From positions 1 through 64,000 of the forward strand of contig NZ_FOVR01000010.1 in the NCBI RefSeq assembly GCF_900115225.1: a stretch of 64,000 nt of DNA, written 5' to 3'. The stretch is from Cohaesibacter marisflavi. GTDB lineage: Bacteria > Pseudomonadota > Alphaproteobacteria > Rhizobiales > Cohaesibacteraceae. Below the pieces are notes generated by a model that had not been told where the DNA came from, did no database searches, and was given only the letters and a program-made list of their open reading frames with translations. Each line of letters opens with the position of its first letter. Within the stretch, counting starts at the first letter, position 1. Shown here piece by piece: positions 25,354 through 37,485 of this stretch. A program made the position numbers and the translations under genes.

Positions 25354-26253
25354 ATGAGCCATAACGCAGAACCCAGCGGTCGCCGCAGCAAGGAAACGCA
25401 CAAACTCAATGTGTCTTTCGAGTTCTTTCCTCCCAAGACCCCGAAGATGGAAGAGAGCCTGTGGGCCAGTGTCGAGCGCCTTGCTCCCTTGCAGCCGGAA
25501 TTCGTTTCAGTGACTTACGGGGCCGGCGGCTCCACGCGTGAACGCACCCATGCTACCGTTAAGCGGATCATCAAGGAAGCCGGGATTCCGGCTGCTGCCC
25601 ATTTGACATGCGTGAGCGCCACGCGTGAAGAAGTGGACGCCGTTGTGCGCTCCTATGCCGAAGTGGGCGTGACCCACATTGTTGCCTTGCGCGGAGATCC
25701 TGCCGCCGGAGTGGGTGAGAAATATGTGCCTCATGAGGGCGGCTATATTAATGCTGCAGACCTTGTAGCCGGGATCAAACGCGTCGGAGATTTCGAGGTG
25801 TCCGTCTCCGCCTATCCGGAAAAACATCCCGAAAGTCCGGATTTTGCGACAGACATTGAAATGCTACGCCAGAAGGTGGAAGCAGGGGCAACCCGCGCGA
25901 TCACGCAATTCTTCTTTGATAATGACCATTATGAAGCCTATGTTGAGCGGGTCAGACGCGCCGGTATTTTCATTCCGATCGTGCCGGGCATTCTGCCGAT
26001 CCATAACTTCGTTCAGATGGCCGGTTTTGCTTCTCGCACAGGTGCGAGTGTGCCGCAATGGTTGGCCAACCGGTTTGAAGGGTTGGAAGATGATCCCGAA
26101 ACCCATCGTCTGGTGGCTGCGGCTGTTGCTGCCGAGCAGGTGGAAAATCTGCGTTCGCGCGGGGTGGATGACTTCCATTTCTACACCATGAACCGGGCGA
26201 ACCTGTCCTATGCGATCTGCCATATGCTCGGCATGCGTCCGGTCAAGGCATAA
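25354..26253 (+). CDS. metF: 5,10-methylenetetrahydrofolate reductase
   Basis: 299 residues forming the FAD-bound TIM barrel that reduces methylene-THF to methyl-THF for methionine synthase. Seen are VSFEFFPPKTPKMEESLW at the N-terminus, the FAD/substrate segments FVSVTYGAGGSTRERT and IVALRGDPAAG, then ITQFFFDNDHY and the C-terminal DFHFYTMNRANLS. The acidic residue of SFEFFPPK is the catalytic Glu of the family. ATG 25354 follows GATGAGAG; an in-frame GTG six codons earlier is less likely. It lies 94 bases after the regulator gene and 104 before metH. Confidence 0.95.
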   Translation: MSHNAEPSGRRSKETHKLNVSFEFFPPKTPKMEESLWASVERLAPLQPEFVSVTYGAGGSTRERTHATVKRIIKEAGIPAAAHLTCVSATREEVDAVVRSYAEVGVTHIVALRGDPAAGVGEKYVPHEGGYINAADLVAGIKRVGDFEVSVSAYPEKHPESPDFATDIEMLRQKVEAGATRAITQFFFDNDHYEAYVERVRRAGIFIPIVPGILPIHNFVQMAGFASRTGASVPQWLANRFEGLEDDPETHRLVAAAVAAEQVENLRSRGVDDFHFYTMNRANLSYAICHMLGMRPVKA

Positions 26254-26307
26254 GACCTCAGCAATAATTCAGGACTAAGCTATCTTTGAGCTATTCGGGG
26301 ACCCGTT

Positions 26308-26337
26308 GAGCGGACAAACCGTCCGCTCTGCCCTTTT
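26308..26337 (+). terminator. Hairpin between metF and metH
   Basis: A perfect 8-bp stem (GAGCGGAC with GTCCGCTC), 5-base loop, followed by TGCCCTTTTG. The short T run makes it a weak or partial terminator, or an intercistronic hairpin that sets the metF:metH ratio. metH starts 21 bases later with AAGGAA. Confidence 0.6.
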
Positions 26338-26357
26338 GACGTTAAGGAAATTCGATC

Positions 26358-30056
<3,699 letters not shown>

Positions 30057-30133
30057 TGGCAGGAGGCCTGTTCTCAATTGCAAAGGCAGGTCTCAGATAG
30101 GAAAGCGGATTTTTCGCCAAGTATTCACAAAGT

Positions 30134-30163
30134 AAAAAAGCCGGGCATTGCCCGGCTTTTTAA
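30134..30163 (+). terminator. Terminator after metH
   Basis: A 12-bp stem (AAAAAGCCGGGC with GCCCGGCTTTTT) with an ATT loop, ending the methionine block. The A-rich left flank could also make it work for the minus-strand small gene downstream. Confidence 0.92.
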
Positions 30164-30701
30164 CTCGCGTGCTGGCGAATAAAGTTGCGTCTTTTCAAGG
30201 GTATGAGCAAGACAGCCTCACTGCCTAGCGCAATCGTCGTTGCCTCCTCCTCAAATAATGCCAACGACAATAGCAGCGATGAATACAAAGGCCGCACAAA
30301 CAAATATCATGTTCATAGATTTGACCATATAGCCTCTCCTCCTAGCCTTTCCTTCATGACGTGAAGTCTACGGCAACTTTCAGAATTCGCGAAATGAAAA
30401 AGTTGGTGCAGCGCAGAGAAGGGGGGTAACTTTGTTACCAAATTATGAATAAGTCCTTGAGGCGCCTTGGGTTCAAGTGCGACAATCATGTGACAGAAAA
30501 ACAGGGGAAAGATAACAGATATTGCGCTGCAGCATGCGAAAAATCGTAAAAATTGCCCCTCGTTTTGCTGCTTAGAGAATGGCCATGTGCCTATTTTCTG
30601 TTCTTTGAATTGCCTAAATTGCATGCGCATCGGAGAGCCGAATTCGGCTCCGATCCGTTTCTAGCGGGTGATATGCGGCATAGAACTTTGGCCGTTTCGC
30701 C
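30164..30701. other. Intergenic region containing a small membrane-peptide gene
   Basis: 538 bases between the metH terminator and the amidase stop. The only supportable gene is the 25-codon minus-strand ORF at 30251-30328. A 105-codon minus-strand frame (30313-30630) overlaps its leader but is Phe/Cys-rich and lacks a ribosome-binding site. Confidence 0.5.
30251..30328 (-). CDS. Small single-pass membrane peptide (25 residues)
   Basis: A 25-codon ORF, ATG to TGA, with a near-ideal AGGAGGAG ribosome-binding site seven bases upstream. The product starts MVKSMNM and continues with an unbroken hydrophobic stretch of about 18 residues (IFVCAAFVFIAAIVVGII), so it should span the inner membrane with a positively charged N-terminus. 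No family is recognised. It is monocistronic as far as I can see, between metH and the amidase gene. The ribosome-binding site and the clean helix make chance unlikely, but a 25-codon ORF always carries risk. Confidence 0.6.
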   Translation of the reverse strand: MVKSMNMIFVCAAFVFIAAIVVGII

Positions 30702-32000
30702 TCAGCCCTTTAAATGGCGCAGTATGGCGCCTTCGAGCCAATGGGCGATCTGGAGCGTTGACTGGTCTTCACCCTCCGGTCCGATCACCTGAACTCCAAG
30801 TGGCAGGCCGTTCTCTGTCTCAAGCCCGGTAACATTGACGCACGGGGTATGGAGAAGGGTCCAGATACGGTTGAATATGGGGGAGCCGGTGGAGGCTAGG
30901 CCTTCCGGAGCAGGGCCGGGAGCGGAAAGACTGAGCAATGCATCCACGTCCTCGAATTGCTCTCTTAATTCTCTTCTCGCCGTGCGGGCGCAAATCAGGG
31001 CTTCATCATAATCCGATGGCGTGATGGTCTGGGCAAAATCGAGTGTCTGCCTGAGCAGTGGGCTCAACTGGTCAGCATGGTTCACATATTCCCATGCCAG
31101 CGCTTGGGAAGCCTCGTAATCCTGAATGATCTGGTGCGCTTTGAAAGCACTGAGGAAATGCTCGCTTGGTTTCAGCTCGACAACGGGCGTTCCGAAGCGC
31201 TTGAGGCTTTCAACCATCATGTCGAAGCGGGCGACATAGTCGGTATCTGCTTCCTGCCATGTGCGGCAGCGAATGATGCCCAGCGTCGGCTGCTTGAAGG
31301 GAGCCTCGGGATCAACCTGAAGGTTGCGGCCTGTTATGGCCGAGGCGGCAAAGGCACAATCGGCCACCTTGGCCGCGAACAGCCCGGCCGTATCCAATGT
31401 CCAGGAAAAATCCTTGATGCCGACTTTGGGCATGAGGCTGTAGCTTGGCTTGTAGCCGGTAACACCGCAATAGGCTGCCGGGCGAATGATGGAGCCGCCC
31501 GTTTGTGTTCCAAAGGCCAGATGGGCCATGCCGGAGGCCACGGCCGCCGCTGAGCCGGAAGAAGAGCCTCCGGGGGTATGATCGAGATTGTGCGGGTTGC
31601 GGGTCTGGCCTGGATCCAGAAAGGCAAACTCCGTCGTTATCGACTTTCCGATCACAGTGCTGCCCGCTTTTCTTGCCATGGTCACAAGGGCTGCGTCACG
31701 CACGGGTTCGTGGCCCCGGTAGATGGGCGAGTTATATTCTGTCGCCAACGTACGGGTTTCGAAGATGTCCTTGACGGCAAGCGCGATACCGGCAAGAGGG
31801 CCTTTCGCTTCTTTCGCTTCGTTCACCGCGTGGCCGTTGATGGAGACAAAGGCGTGGATCTGCTGTTCGATGAGAGCGAGGCGCTGAAGGCAGGCTTCGA
31901 TAGAGTCTGCAGGGGAGAGGGTTCCAGCGTCGATTGCCTTGAGCGTATCGAGAAGGCTGACCGGGGCGACGAGATCTTTCACTTGCGATGCTTGAACCAT
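30702..32000 (-). CDS. Amidase signature-family amidohydrolase
   Basis: 432 residues. The amidase signature domain has the catalytic Ser-cisSer-Lys set: Lys in GIALAVKDIF, the first Ser and nucleophile in the glycine/serine-rich TPGGSSSGSAAAVASG, and GTQTGGSIIRPAAYCGV. There is no signal peptide, so it acts in the cytoplasm. Family members hydrolyse small amides, including indole-acetamide, aryl amides and allophanate-like compounds, and GatA belongs to the same fold. GatB/GatC are not nearby and the sequence is shorter than GatA, so a catabolic amidase is more likely. The substrate is unknown. The gene stands alone, divergent from the extensin-like gene. Confidence 0.88.
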   Translation of the reverse strand: MVQASQVKDLVAPVSLLDTLKAIDAGTLSPADSIEACLQRLALIEQQIHAFVSINGHAVNEAKEAKGPLAGIALAVKDIFETRTLATEYNSPIYRGHEPVRDAALVTMARKAGSTVIGKSITTEFAFLDPGQTRNPHNLDHTPGGSSSGSAAAVASGMAHLAFGTQTGGSIIRPAAYCGVTGYKPSYSLMPKVGIKDFSWTLDTAGLFAAKVADCAFAASAITGRNLQVDPEAPFKQPTLGIIRCRTWQEADTDYVARFDMMVESLKRFGTPVVELKPSEHFLSAFKAHQIIQDYEASQALAWEYVNHADQLSPLLRQTLDFAQTITPSDYDEALICARTARRELREQFEDVDALLSLSAPGPAPEGLASTGSPIFNRIWTLLHTPCVNVTGLETENGLPLGVQVIGPEGEDQSTLQIAHWLEGAILRHLKG

Positions 32001-32074
32001 TGCGCTGCCTTTATGTTAACCTTTTCTCTTCAGGATGCGCTGAATTGAATGTGGCTGCAAGCGGGAATCAAAAT

Positions 32075-32776
32075 ATGATGAAGCTCACGATCACGAAACG
32101 CTCCCTTCTTGCATTGTTGGTAGCTCCGGCAACCCTGACCAGCTGCGGTGGATTTCAGGACCTTGAAGAGATTCCGCAATCGGATTTGCAGAGTGAAGCC
32201 ATCTGGCCAGACAAATCCATTTCTGCTCAAAACTGTCCAATTGTTGAAAAAGGCTATGTGGATGCAAAAGCCCTGCCTGCGATCAATGGAAAGTGGGGAT
32301 GTGGCAGCAAGGCGCCCTTCGCTGTCTCGGCTTTGGGGGGGCGCTATCCTGTTGCGTTCAACAGGGATGCGACGACCAATTGTGTGATGACGTCGCAGCT
32401 TTATCGCTATTTTTCAGAGGTCGTTCAACCGATGGCGCGCGACACGTTGGGCCAGCCGGTTGTTGAAATCAGGGTGGCCGCATCCTATTCCTGCCGCCCG
32501 CGCAACAACAAGCGTGGGGCCAAGCTCTCCGAGCATGGACGGGCAAATGCAATTGATATCAGTGCCTTCACCCTTGAGGATGGGACGGTGCTGACCGTGG
32601 AGGATGATTGGGCCAAACGGAACCGGAAGGGAAAGTTCCTGCGCAGCATCAACCGGCAGGCTTGCCGCTATTTCACAACTGTTATCGGACCGGGCGGCGA
32701 CAAGTATCACCAGAATCATATCCATCTTGATCATGGCCTGCATGGCAAGGCGGGAACCTGGCGTGTGTGTCAGTAG
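32075..32776 (+). CDS. Extensin-like C-terminal domain lipoprotein
   Basis: 233 residues. The signal peptide ends in a lipobox (PATLTSC, Cys at about 26), so it is probably a lipoprotein. The rest matches the bacterial extensin-like domain: CGSKAPFAVSALGG, CVMTSQLYRYFSEVVQP, SYSCRPRN, then SEHGRANAIDISAF and a C-terminal KYHQNHIHLDHG. The SEHG.A.AID and H.H.D residues resemble the zinc site of VanY/MepA-type D,D-peptidases, so it may trim murein. Conserved cysteines could form disulfides. The second of two adjacent ATGs (32078) is an equally possible start. It is close to other cell-wall genes (AmpD at 33.8 kb). Confidence 0.85.
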   Translation: MMKLTITKRSLLALLVAPATLTSCGGFQDLEEIPQSDLQSEAIWPDKSISAQNCPIVEKGYVDAKALPAINGKWGCGSKAPFAVSALGGRYPVAFNRDATTNCVMTSQLYRYFSEVVQPMARDTLGQPVVEIRVAASYSCRPRNNKRGAKLSEHGRANAIDISAFTLEDGTVLTVEDDWAKRNRKGKFLRSINRQACRYFTTVIGPGGDKYHQNHIHLDHGLHGKAGTWRVCQ

Positions 32777-32998
32777 AACTACGCGGAGTTGCCCCTTAGG
32801 TTGAGGTTGTTGGTGTGGCTTTTGTCTCTTAAGCGGGCTTTCCCTATTCTCCTGCGCAGTTTTCGGGCACAAAGCTGCCTCATTGTGGCAAGTCGCCTTT
32901 TTTTGGCTAACAATGGCTCGTAATTCCGGCGCTTATCACATAAATTGATCGCAAGCGCAGGAATGATGCTTGCGAGGAATGGGTGTTCAGGAGATCTC

Positions 32999-33709
32999 AT
33001 GAGCATTTGGAGCCAGATCGGCAGTTTGATTGAAGACCTCCGTCAGAGTGAAGCGATTTCTCAATTCGTGGAGAAGGTCGCTACCACCGTGCGGGGGCTT
33101 GGCAGCGGCATAGATCGCAAACAACTCACCTTTACGGTCGCTGTGATTGCTTTGTCTGCCAAAATGGCCAAGGCTGACGGGGTCGTGACGCAGGATGAAA
33201 TCAATGCCTTCCAGACACTCTTTTCCATCCCTGAAGGGGAAGAGCGCAATGTGCAGCGCATGTTCAACCTGGCCAAGCAGGATGTTGCTGGTTATGAGGC
33301 CTATGCCAAGCAAATCGCCGCTCTTTATGAAGACGACATGGAGCCGCTGGCCGATATTCTGGATGGTCTGTTCATGATTGCTGGCGCTGATGGCGTCATG
33401 CACAACAGGGAAATGCTCTATCTGGAGCATGTGGCGGAAATATTCGGCATTCCCGAGCGCTGCTTCGAGCGCATCAAGATGAGCCATGTGAAGCCGGATG
33501 AACAGGACCCCTATACCATTCTGGAAGCTGAACGCTCCATGAGCGACAAGGAAATCAAAAGCCACTATCGCAAACTGGTGCGAGAGAATCACCCTGATCG
33601 GTTGATTGCCCGAGGTGTGCCCGAAGAATTTGTGCGGATCTCCACCGAAAAGCTGGCTGCCATCAATAACGCATGGTCAATGATTGAGATTGAGCGCGGC
33701 TTGCGCTAA
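32999..33709 (+). CDS. DjlA-like protein: TerB domain plus C-terminal J domain
   Basis: 236 residues. Residues about 40-160 form a TerB-like helical domain (FTVAVIALSAKMAKADGVVT, later GLFMIAGADGVMH with acidic repeats), and residues about 170-236 a DnaJ domain whose His198-Pro199-Asp200 motif would stimulate DnaK ATPase. E. coli DjlA has this order but also an N-terminal membrane helix, absent here, so this version is soluble. ATG 32999 is preferred because GGAGATCTC precedes it. It lies 65 bases from the AmpD gene on the same strand and is probably co-transcribed; the pairing is familiar from Rhizobiales. Confidence 0.9.
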   Translation: MSIWSQIGSLIEDLRQSEAISQFVEKVATTVRGLGSGIDRKQLTFTVAVIALSAKMAKADGVVTQDEINAFQTLFSIPEGEERNVQRMFNLAKQDVAGYEAYAKQIAALYEDDMEPLADILDGLFMIAGADGVMHNREMLYLEHVAEIFGIPERCFERIKMSHVKPDEQDPYTILEAERSMSDKEIKSHYRKLVRENHPDRLIARGVPEEFVRISTEKLAAINNAWSMIEIERGLR

Positions 33710-33774
33710 GAAACGGTCGGTCTGACGAACCCGCTCAGATCCTTTATCCTATTTGCGGTTTCATGGAGAGTGTC

Positions 33775-34521
33775 ATGCCGTTCGAAGCAAAGACAAATTG
33801 CCCCTGCGAGGACAAACCTTCCCCCAATTTCGGTGAGCGTAAAGATGGTCGCAAGGTCGATATGCTGTTGCTCCATTATACGGGCATGGAAGATGACGCG
33901 CAGGCTCTGGACTGGCTCTGCAATCCCGAGAGTGAAGTCTCTGCCCATTATTTCCTGCATCGTGATGGCACGATTGTGCAGCTGGTCGATGAATCCAAGC
34001 GCGCCTGGCATGCCGGCGATGCCTATTGGAAGGGCGAGACAGACATAAACAGCTGCTCGATCGGCATCGAAATTGCCAATGCCGGGCATGAAGAGTTTGG
34101 TGAAAAGCAGCTCGACATCCTGCATATGCTCTGTATGGACATTATCGCGCGCAACGAGATTCCCAACTATCGCGTTCTGGGCCACTCTGATGTATCGCCG
34201 GGACGCAAGGTTGATCCGGGCGTGAAATTTCCATGGAAGCAGCTGGCGGCAGCCGGTGCGGGGCACTGGGCTGATCCCGAGGTGTCTGGCGGTGGGCGCT
34301 TCTTCCAGTTGGGCGATGAGGGGCAACCCATTCAGGCGCTGCAATCAATGTTGGCCATTTATGGCTACAACGCACCGATCACGGGTGTTTTTGATGAGCA
34401 GACCGAGAAAGTTGTGCGGGCGTTTCAGCTGCATTTCCGGCCCGAGCTGGTCGACGGCGTGGCTGACACAACCACCATTTCCACGCTTTACAAGCTGAAT
34501 GCCGGACTACCCCAGCTCTGA
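33775..34521 (+). CDS. AmpD-type N-acetylmuramoyl-L-alanine amidase with murein-binding domain
   Basis: 248 residues. The amidase_2 domain (about 25-170) has zinc ligands His34 in LLLHYTG and the later GHSDVSPGRKVDPG, with SAHYFLHRDG and GIEIANAG between. A C-terminal peptidoglycan-binding domain (about 185-245, GQPIQALQSMLAIYGY) follows. There is no signal peptide, so it probably cleaves anhydro-muropeptides in the cytoplasm during wall recycling, as AmpD does. ATG 33775 is chosen over ATG 33763 because GGAGAG lies just upstream. A terminator follows the stop. Confidence 0.92.
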   Translation: MPFEAKTNCPCEDKPSPNFGERKDGRKVDMLLLHYTGMEDDAQALDWLCNPESEVSAHYFLHRDGTIVQLVDESKRAWHAGDAYWKGETDINSCSIGIEIANAGHEEFGEKQLDILHMLCMDIIARNEIPNYRVLGHSDVSPGRKVDPGVKFPWKQLAAAGAGHWADPEVSGGGRFFQLGDEGQPIQALQSMLAIYGYNAPITGVFDEQTEKVVRAFQLHFRPELVDGVADTTTISTLYKLNAGLPQL

Positions 34522-34562
34522 CCTTATGGATTGGAGATGAGGGCGACAGCTTTTTTTAACGA

Positions 34563-34597
34563 AAAGGCGCGGGCTCAGGGCTCGCGCCTTTCTTTTT
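34563..34597 (+). terminator. Terminator after the AmpD-type gene
   Basis: A 12-bp stem (AAAGGCGCGGGC with GCTCGCGCCTTT, one G-T pair) with a 5-base loop, followed by CTTTTT. It separates the DjlA/AmpD unit from the convergent glyoxalase-related gene. Confidence 0.9.
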
Positions 34598-34614
34598 CGC
34601 TTCTATTGGCAAGT

Positions 34615-35043
34615 CTAGATATCGAGGATCATGTGCGGGCGACCATCAGAGGTTTTCTCTCTGGTCGTGCCATCTGGTCCGATCACCTGTGAGGTGCGGC
34701 TTCGATAGTTGCTCATGCCCTCGAAGGTGATGACATCGACCGGCTGGTCAAATTGGAATGTCAGCCGATACGTACCATCTGAGAGCTTTTTGACGGCGAT
34801 GATCTCTGCTTGAAATGCCTGCGAGAGATAAAGTCCGGATACGCGATCGCCCTGTTGCCACGCGCGGGTGGGGCGGTTGCCAAAGCGGGCGAACATCGTG
34901 TTCCAGTCCCGAAAGCCATATTGCTGGGCGATCAGTTCCAGTGATTTGCTGTGTGAGATCTCCAGTCCGTCGTCCTTCAGTTTGGAGCGTAACAGTTTGG
35001 CCTGCTTTTTGGCCTCTTCAGCCGTTGTGGGACTATTGCTCAT
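34615..35043 (-). CDS. Glyoxalase-superfamily-related small protein
   Basis: 142 residues. The N-terminal half, EEAKKQAKLLRSKLKDDGLE followed by ISHSKSLELIAQQYGFRDWN, is the conserved helical domain found in proteins labelled glyoxalase-related. The C-terminal half (about 70-142) is a small beta domain with WQQGDRVSGLYLSQAFQAEI and a final DGRPHMILDI. No metal ligands of true glyoxalase I are evident, so enzymatic function is doubtful. Its ATG (35043) overlaps the MATE stop by four bases, with GGGAGACGG upstream, so it is translationally coupled to the exporter. Its role is unknown. Confidence 0.78.
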   Translation of the reverse strand: MSNSPTTAEEAKKQAKLLRSKLKDDGLEISHSKSLELIAQQYGFRDWNTMFARFGNRPTRAWQQGDRVSGLYLSQAFQAEIIAVKKLSDGTYRLTFQFDQPVDVITFEGMSNYRSRTSQVIGPDGTTREKTSDGRPHMILDI

Positions 35044-36449
35044 TTTTCCGTCTCCCTTGGGGTTGTGAAGAGGCCCCATCTGCGGTTTGTTCTCTGGGCT
35101 GTTTGCATGAGTAAGAGAGTTGTCGTGCCGAGCAGCAGCAATTCTGCAATAGGATTGGCAAGCCAGATACCCCGTTCTCCCAGCAGGAGCGGCAAGGCAA
35201 ACAGCAGTGGCAGCATGAAGATGTATGACTTCGTCAAGCTGAGCATGGCGGCTCGTTTGGCGTCGCCAATGGCTTGAAAATAGGCCGCAACGATGCGTAG
35301 AGGCCCCGCAGCAATGATCATGAGCGTCATCAACGGCATGATCCGCCCCACCTCGGCAATCACGGCCTCTTCATTGACGAAAAGCCCGCCGATGGCTCTT
35401 GGCAGAAGCAGGAACAACAGTTCGGCGATGAGGCAATAGACGAGTGCCAACACCAATGCAATGCGCAGACTTGCATCTGACCGGTGCCACTTTTGTGCGC
35501 CGAAATTGTTGCCCGTGATGGATTGCATCGCAAAGGACAGACCGAGTAACGGCAGGAAGTAGAAGGTCATGATGCGCGTCGTTATGCCGAAGGCCGAGAT
35601 TGTCACCGCATAATTGGGGCTTGCCATCCACTGGGTCGCCATGATGGTGGCTGTGGAGACAATGGACATGCCGATAAAGCTGAGGCTTTGTGGCGCGCCG
35701 AGGGCCAAAATGGCCTTCCAGTCACTCAACGGCGAATGCCTGACAATCTCCGTCGGGGTGAGTTTGCAAGCTCCCCAATGGCGATAGGCAATTACGATGA
35801 CAAGGGCCAGTCCCTGCGCTGCTGCCGTGCCATAGGCCGAACCGGCAACGCCCATGTTCATGAGAGCGATCAGGACATAGTTGAACAGGATGTTGGCCAG
35901 CGTCACCAACAGGCTCATGGCGGCCATGAGAGGGGCGTGCCCTTCGTTGCGCAGGTCGTCGCCATGCAGCGCCAGAATGAAGACAATCGGAGTGGCCAGT
36001 ATTGTGATGCGCAAATAGATGTGTCCCATCGCTGAGAGAGCATCATCACCGCTCGCCATGAGCATCGTGATGTGATGGCCAAACAGGAGGAACGCACCGA
36101 TCAGCAGGATGCTGATAAGAAGGGCGAGCCCGTGGGAGCCGGAAAAGAGCTGTCTCGAGCGGAGCATATCGCCTGCGCCCAGATGCCGGGCAAGCAGCGA
36201 GGACATGCCGCTTGAAACCAGCGTGGAGAGCGCCACGACGAGCATATAGATGGGAAACATCAGTGTGACGGCCGCAAGGGCCTCTGCACCGACATAGACA
36301 CCAAGATAAATGGCATCCACGACAGCCAGAAGACCGTTCATGCTCATCACGAAGATGATGGGTAGGGCATTTTGGGCAAAAAGCGACGCAAGGGAGCCTT
36401 GGGTAAAGGAATTGCGCGCAGTTGATTTGCGTGAGGTGTCTGATGACAT
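35040..36449 (-). CDS. MATE-family multidrug/metabolite efflux transporter
   Basis: 469 residues with twelve predicted membrane helices in two similar halves. The first half shows PIIFVMSMNGLLAVVDAIYL and the second GAPQSLSFIGMSIVSTATIM, the repeated MATE pattern; LARHLGAGD and ITGNNFGAQKW are further family marks. MATE proteins export cationic drugs or metabolites in exchange for protons or sodium. ATG 36449 is chosen because AAAGGAGG lies 6 bases upstream; an upstream in-frame ATG at 36518 has none. It is co-transcribed with the overlapping glyoxalase-related gene. The substrate is unknown. Confidence 0.9.
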   Translation of the reverse strand: MSSDTSRKSTARNSFTQGSLASLFAQNALPIIFVMSMNGLLAVVDAIYLGVYVGAEALAAVTLMFPIYMLVVALSTLVSSGMSSLLARHLGAGDMLRSRQLFSGSHGLALLISILLIGAFLLFGHHITMLMASGDDALSAMGHIYLRITILATPIVFILALHGDDLRNEGHAPLMAAMSLLVTLANILFNYVLIALMNMGVAGSAYGTAAAQGLALVIVIAYRHWGACKLTPTEIVRHSPLSDWKAILALGAPQSLSFIGMSIVSTATIMATQWMASPNYAVTISAFGITTRIMTFYFLPLLGLSFAMQSITGNNFGAQKWHRSDASLRIALVLALVYCLIAELLFLLLPRAIGGLFVNEEAVIAEVGRIMPLMTLMIIAAGPLRIVAAYFQAIGDAKRAAMLSLTKSYIFMLPLLFALPLLLGERGIWLANPIAELLLLGTTTLLLMQTAQRTNRRWGLFTTPRETEK

Positions 36450-36661
36450 CTCAGCCTCCTTTAGAACGCATTTCTTGACTTTGGACGGGGCTCGCATTGC
36501 CAACCGCATGAAATGCATGTGGGGCTGAAATAATCAGAATTTGATAACAGAGCTTCACCATGACCCGAAGGCCTGCGAGCGGCCGGTGTCTGCAACCGTC
36601 CGGGGGATATATCCCTGCACCCTGCTTTTGTCAAGCTGAGGGCGCCGCTCGCCGGGCTGTC

Positions 36662-37330
36662 TTATCGACGGCTGGTCAGCTTGCGTATGCTATCGGCGAC
36701 AGGAATGCCTGCCTTGAGCCGTGCATCGTCGATGGCCGGGCCAAAACTGGTGCTGATGGGAACCACACCAGCCCAGAAATCGAGGTCGTAATCTTCTTCG
36801 TCATCAATGGGCATGCCGCCACGGATCTTAGAAGCGGCCTGTTCAATCGTGACGGCTATCACGGTTGTGGCGTTTATTTCCTTCTTGGTTGTTTCCCGTG
36901 TCTCATCCCAACGGCCCGGAGCCAGATGATCGGTGATGGCGACCAACGCGTCGTATTTTTCCTTCTCGTCTTCTACCAGACGGGCGGTGCCGTGAATGTT
37001 GGCAGAGCGGAAGTTCATGGTGTGGTGAAAGGCTGCGCGGCCCAGTACGAGGCCATCCACCAGTGTCACATTGAGGCAGACGGGCAGGCCTTCCTTGAGC
37101 TTCTTGAGCATGCGGGCCGCTTTTGCGCCGTGAATATAGATCTGGTCGTCAATGCGGCCATAGGCCATGGGCAGGACAATCGGCTTATCATCCAGTACGA
37201 ATCCGACTTGGGCGATGAGGCCTTCGTCTAGAATGGCAAACAGGGTGTCCCTGTCGTAATTGGCGCGCTTGGCAACCCTGATCTTGTTGGTCGGGGTGAC
37301 GGGAAAACTGTCTTGTGTTGGTTCGGTCAT
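36662..37330 (-). CDS. Pyridoxamine 5'-phosphate oxidase-like FMN-binding protein
   Basis: 222 residues. The split-barrel flavin fold is visible from NYDRDTLFAILDEGLIAQVG through KPIVLPMAYGRIDDQIYIHG to MNFRSANIHGTARLV. This is the Pyridox_ox_2/NimA-like branch rather than true PdxH. The C-terminal part is longer than in minimal members. Such proteins bind FMN, F420 or haem and often reduce small molecules. It is divergent from a MocR-type regulator, a pairing often seen in which the regulator uses PLP as effector, so a link to vitamin B6 handling is plausible but unproven. No strong ribosome-binding site precedes the ATG. Confidence 0.85.
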   Translation of the reverse strand: MTEPTQDSFPVTPTNKIRVAKRANYDRDTLFAILDEGLIAQVGFVLDDKPIVLPMAYGRIDDQIYIHGAKAARMLKKLKEGLPVCLNVTLVDGLVLGRAAFHHTMNFRSANIHGTARLVEDEKEKYDALVAITDHLAPGRWDETRETTKKEINATTVIAVTIEQAASKIRGGMPIDDEEDYDLDFWAGVVPISTSFGPAIDDARLKAGIPVADSIRKLTSRR

Positions 37331-37415
37331 TGGTCTGTCTTCTGATCTGTCGGCGTCTGGTCAAACGGAGCGCAGTGGTGCCTTGAATATGGATGTTTAG
37401 GCGGGTGGCCCATCA

Positions 37416-37484
37416 TTTGGCTTGATTAAAAGACAGGTTTGGCTCTAAATAAAGAGCCATAGTTGTAAATTTAATGGAGCCAAA
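37416..37484. promoter_or_regulatory. MocR-type operator array
   Basis: TTTGGCT occurs as direct repeats at 37416-37422 and 37438-37444, 22 bases apart. Inverted copies follow as AGCCATA (37455-37461, one mismatch) and AGCCAAA (37478-37484), 23 bases apart. The second and third copies also form the palindrome GGCTCT-N6-AGAGCC (37441-37458). Direct plus inverted repeats spaced by two helical turns are typical of MocR/PdxR binding. The last copy overlaps the MocR ribosome-binding site, suggesting autorepression. Confidence 0.65.
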
Positions 37485-37485
37485 T

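Noticed and set aside
24053-26357. SAM-type riboswitch in front of metF or metH
   Set aside because: I could not find the conserved pseudoknot segments of SAM-II or the SAH riboswitch core; only simple hairpins and the ArsR palindrome are present.
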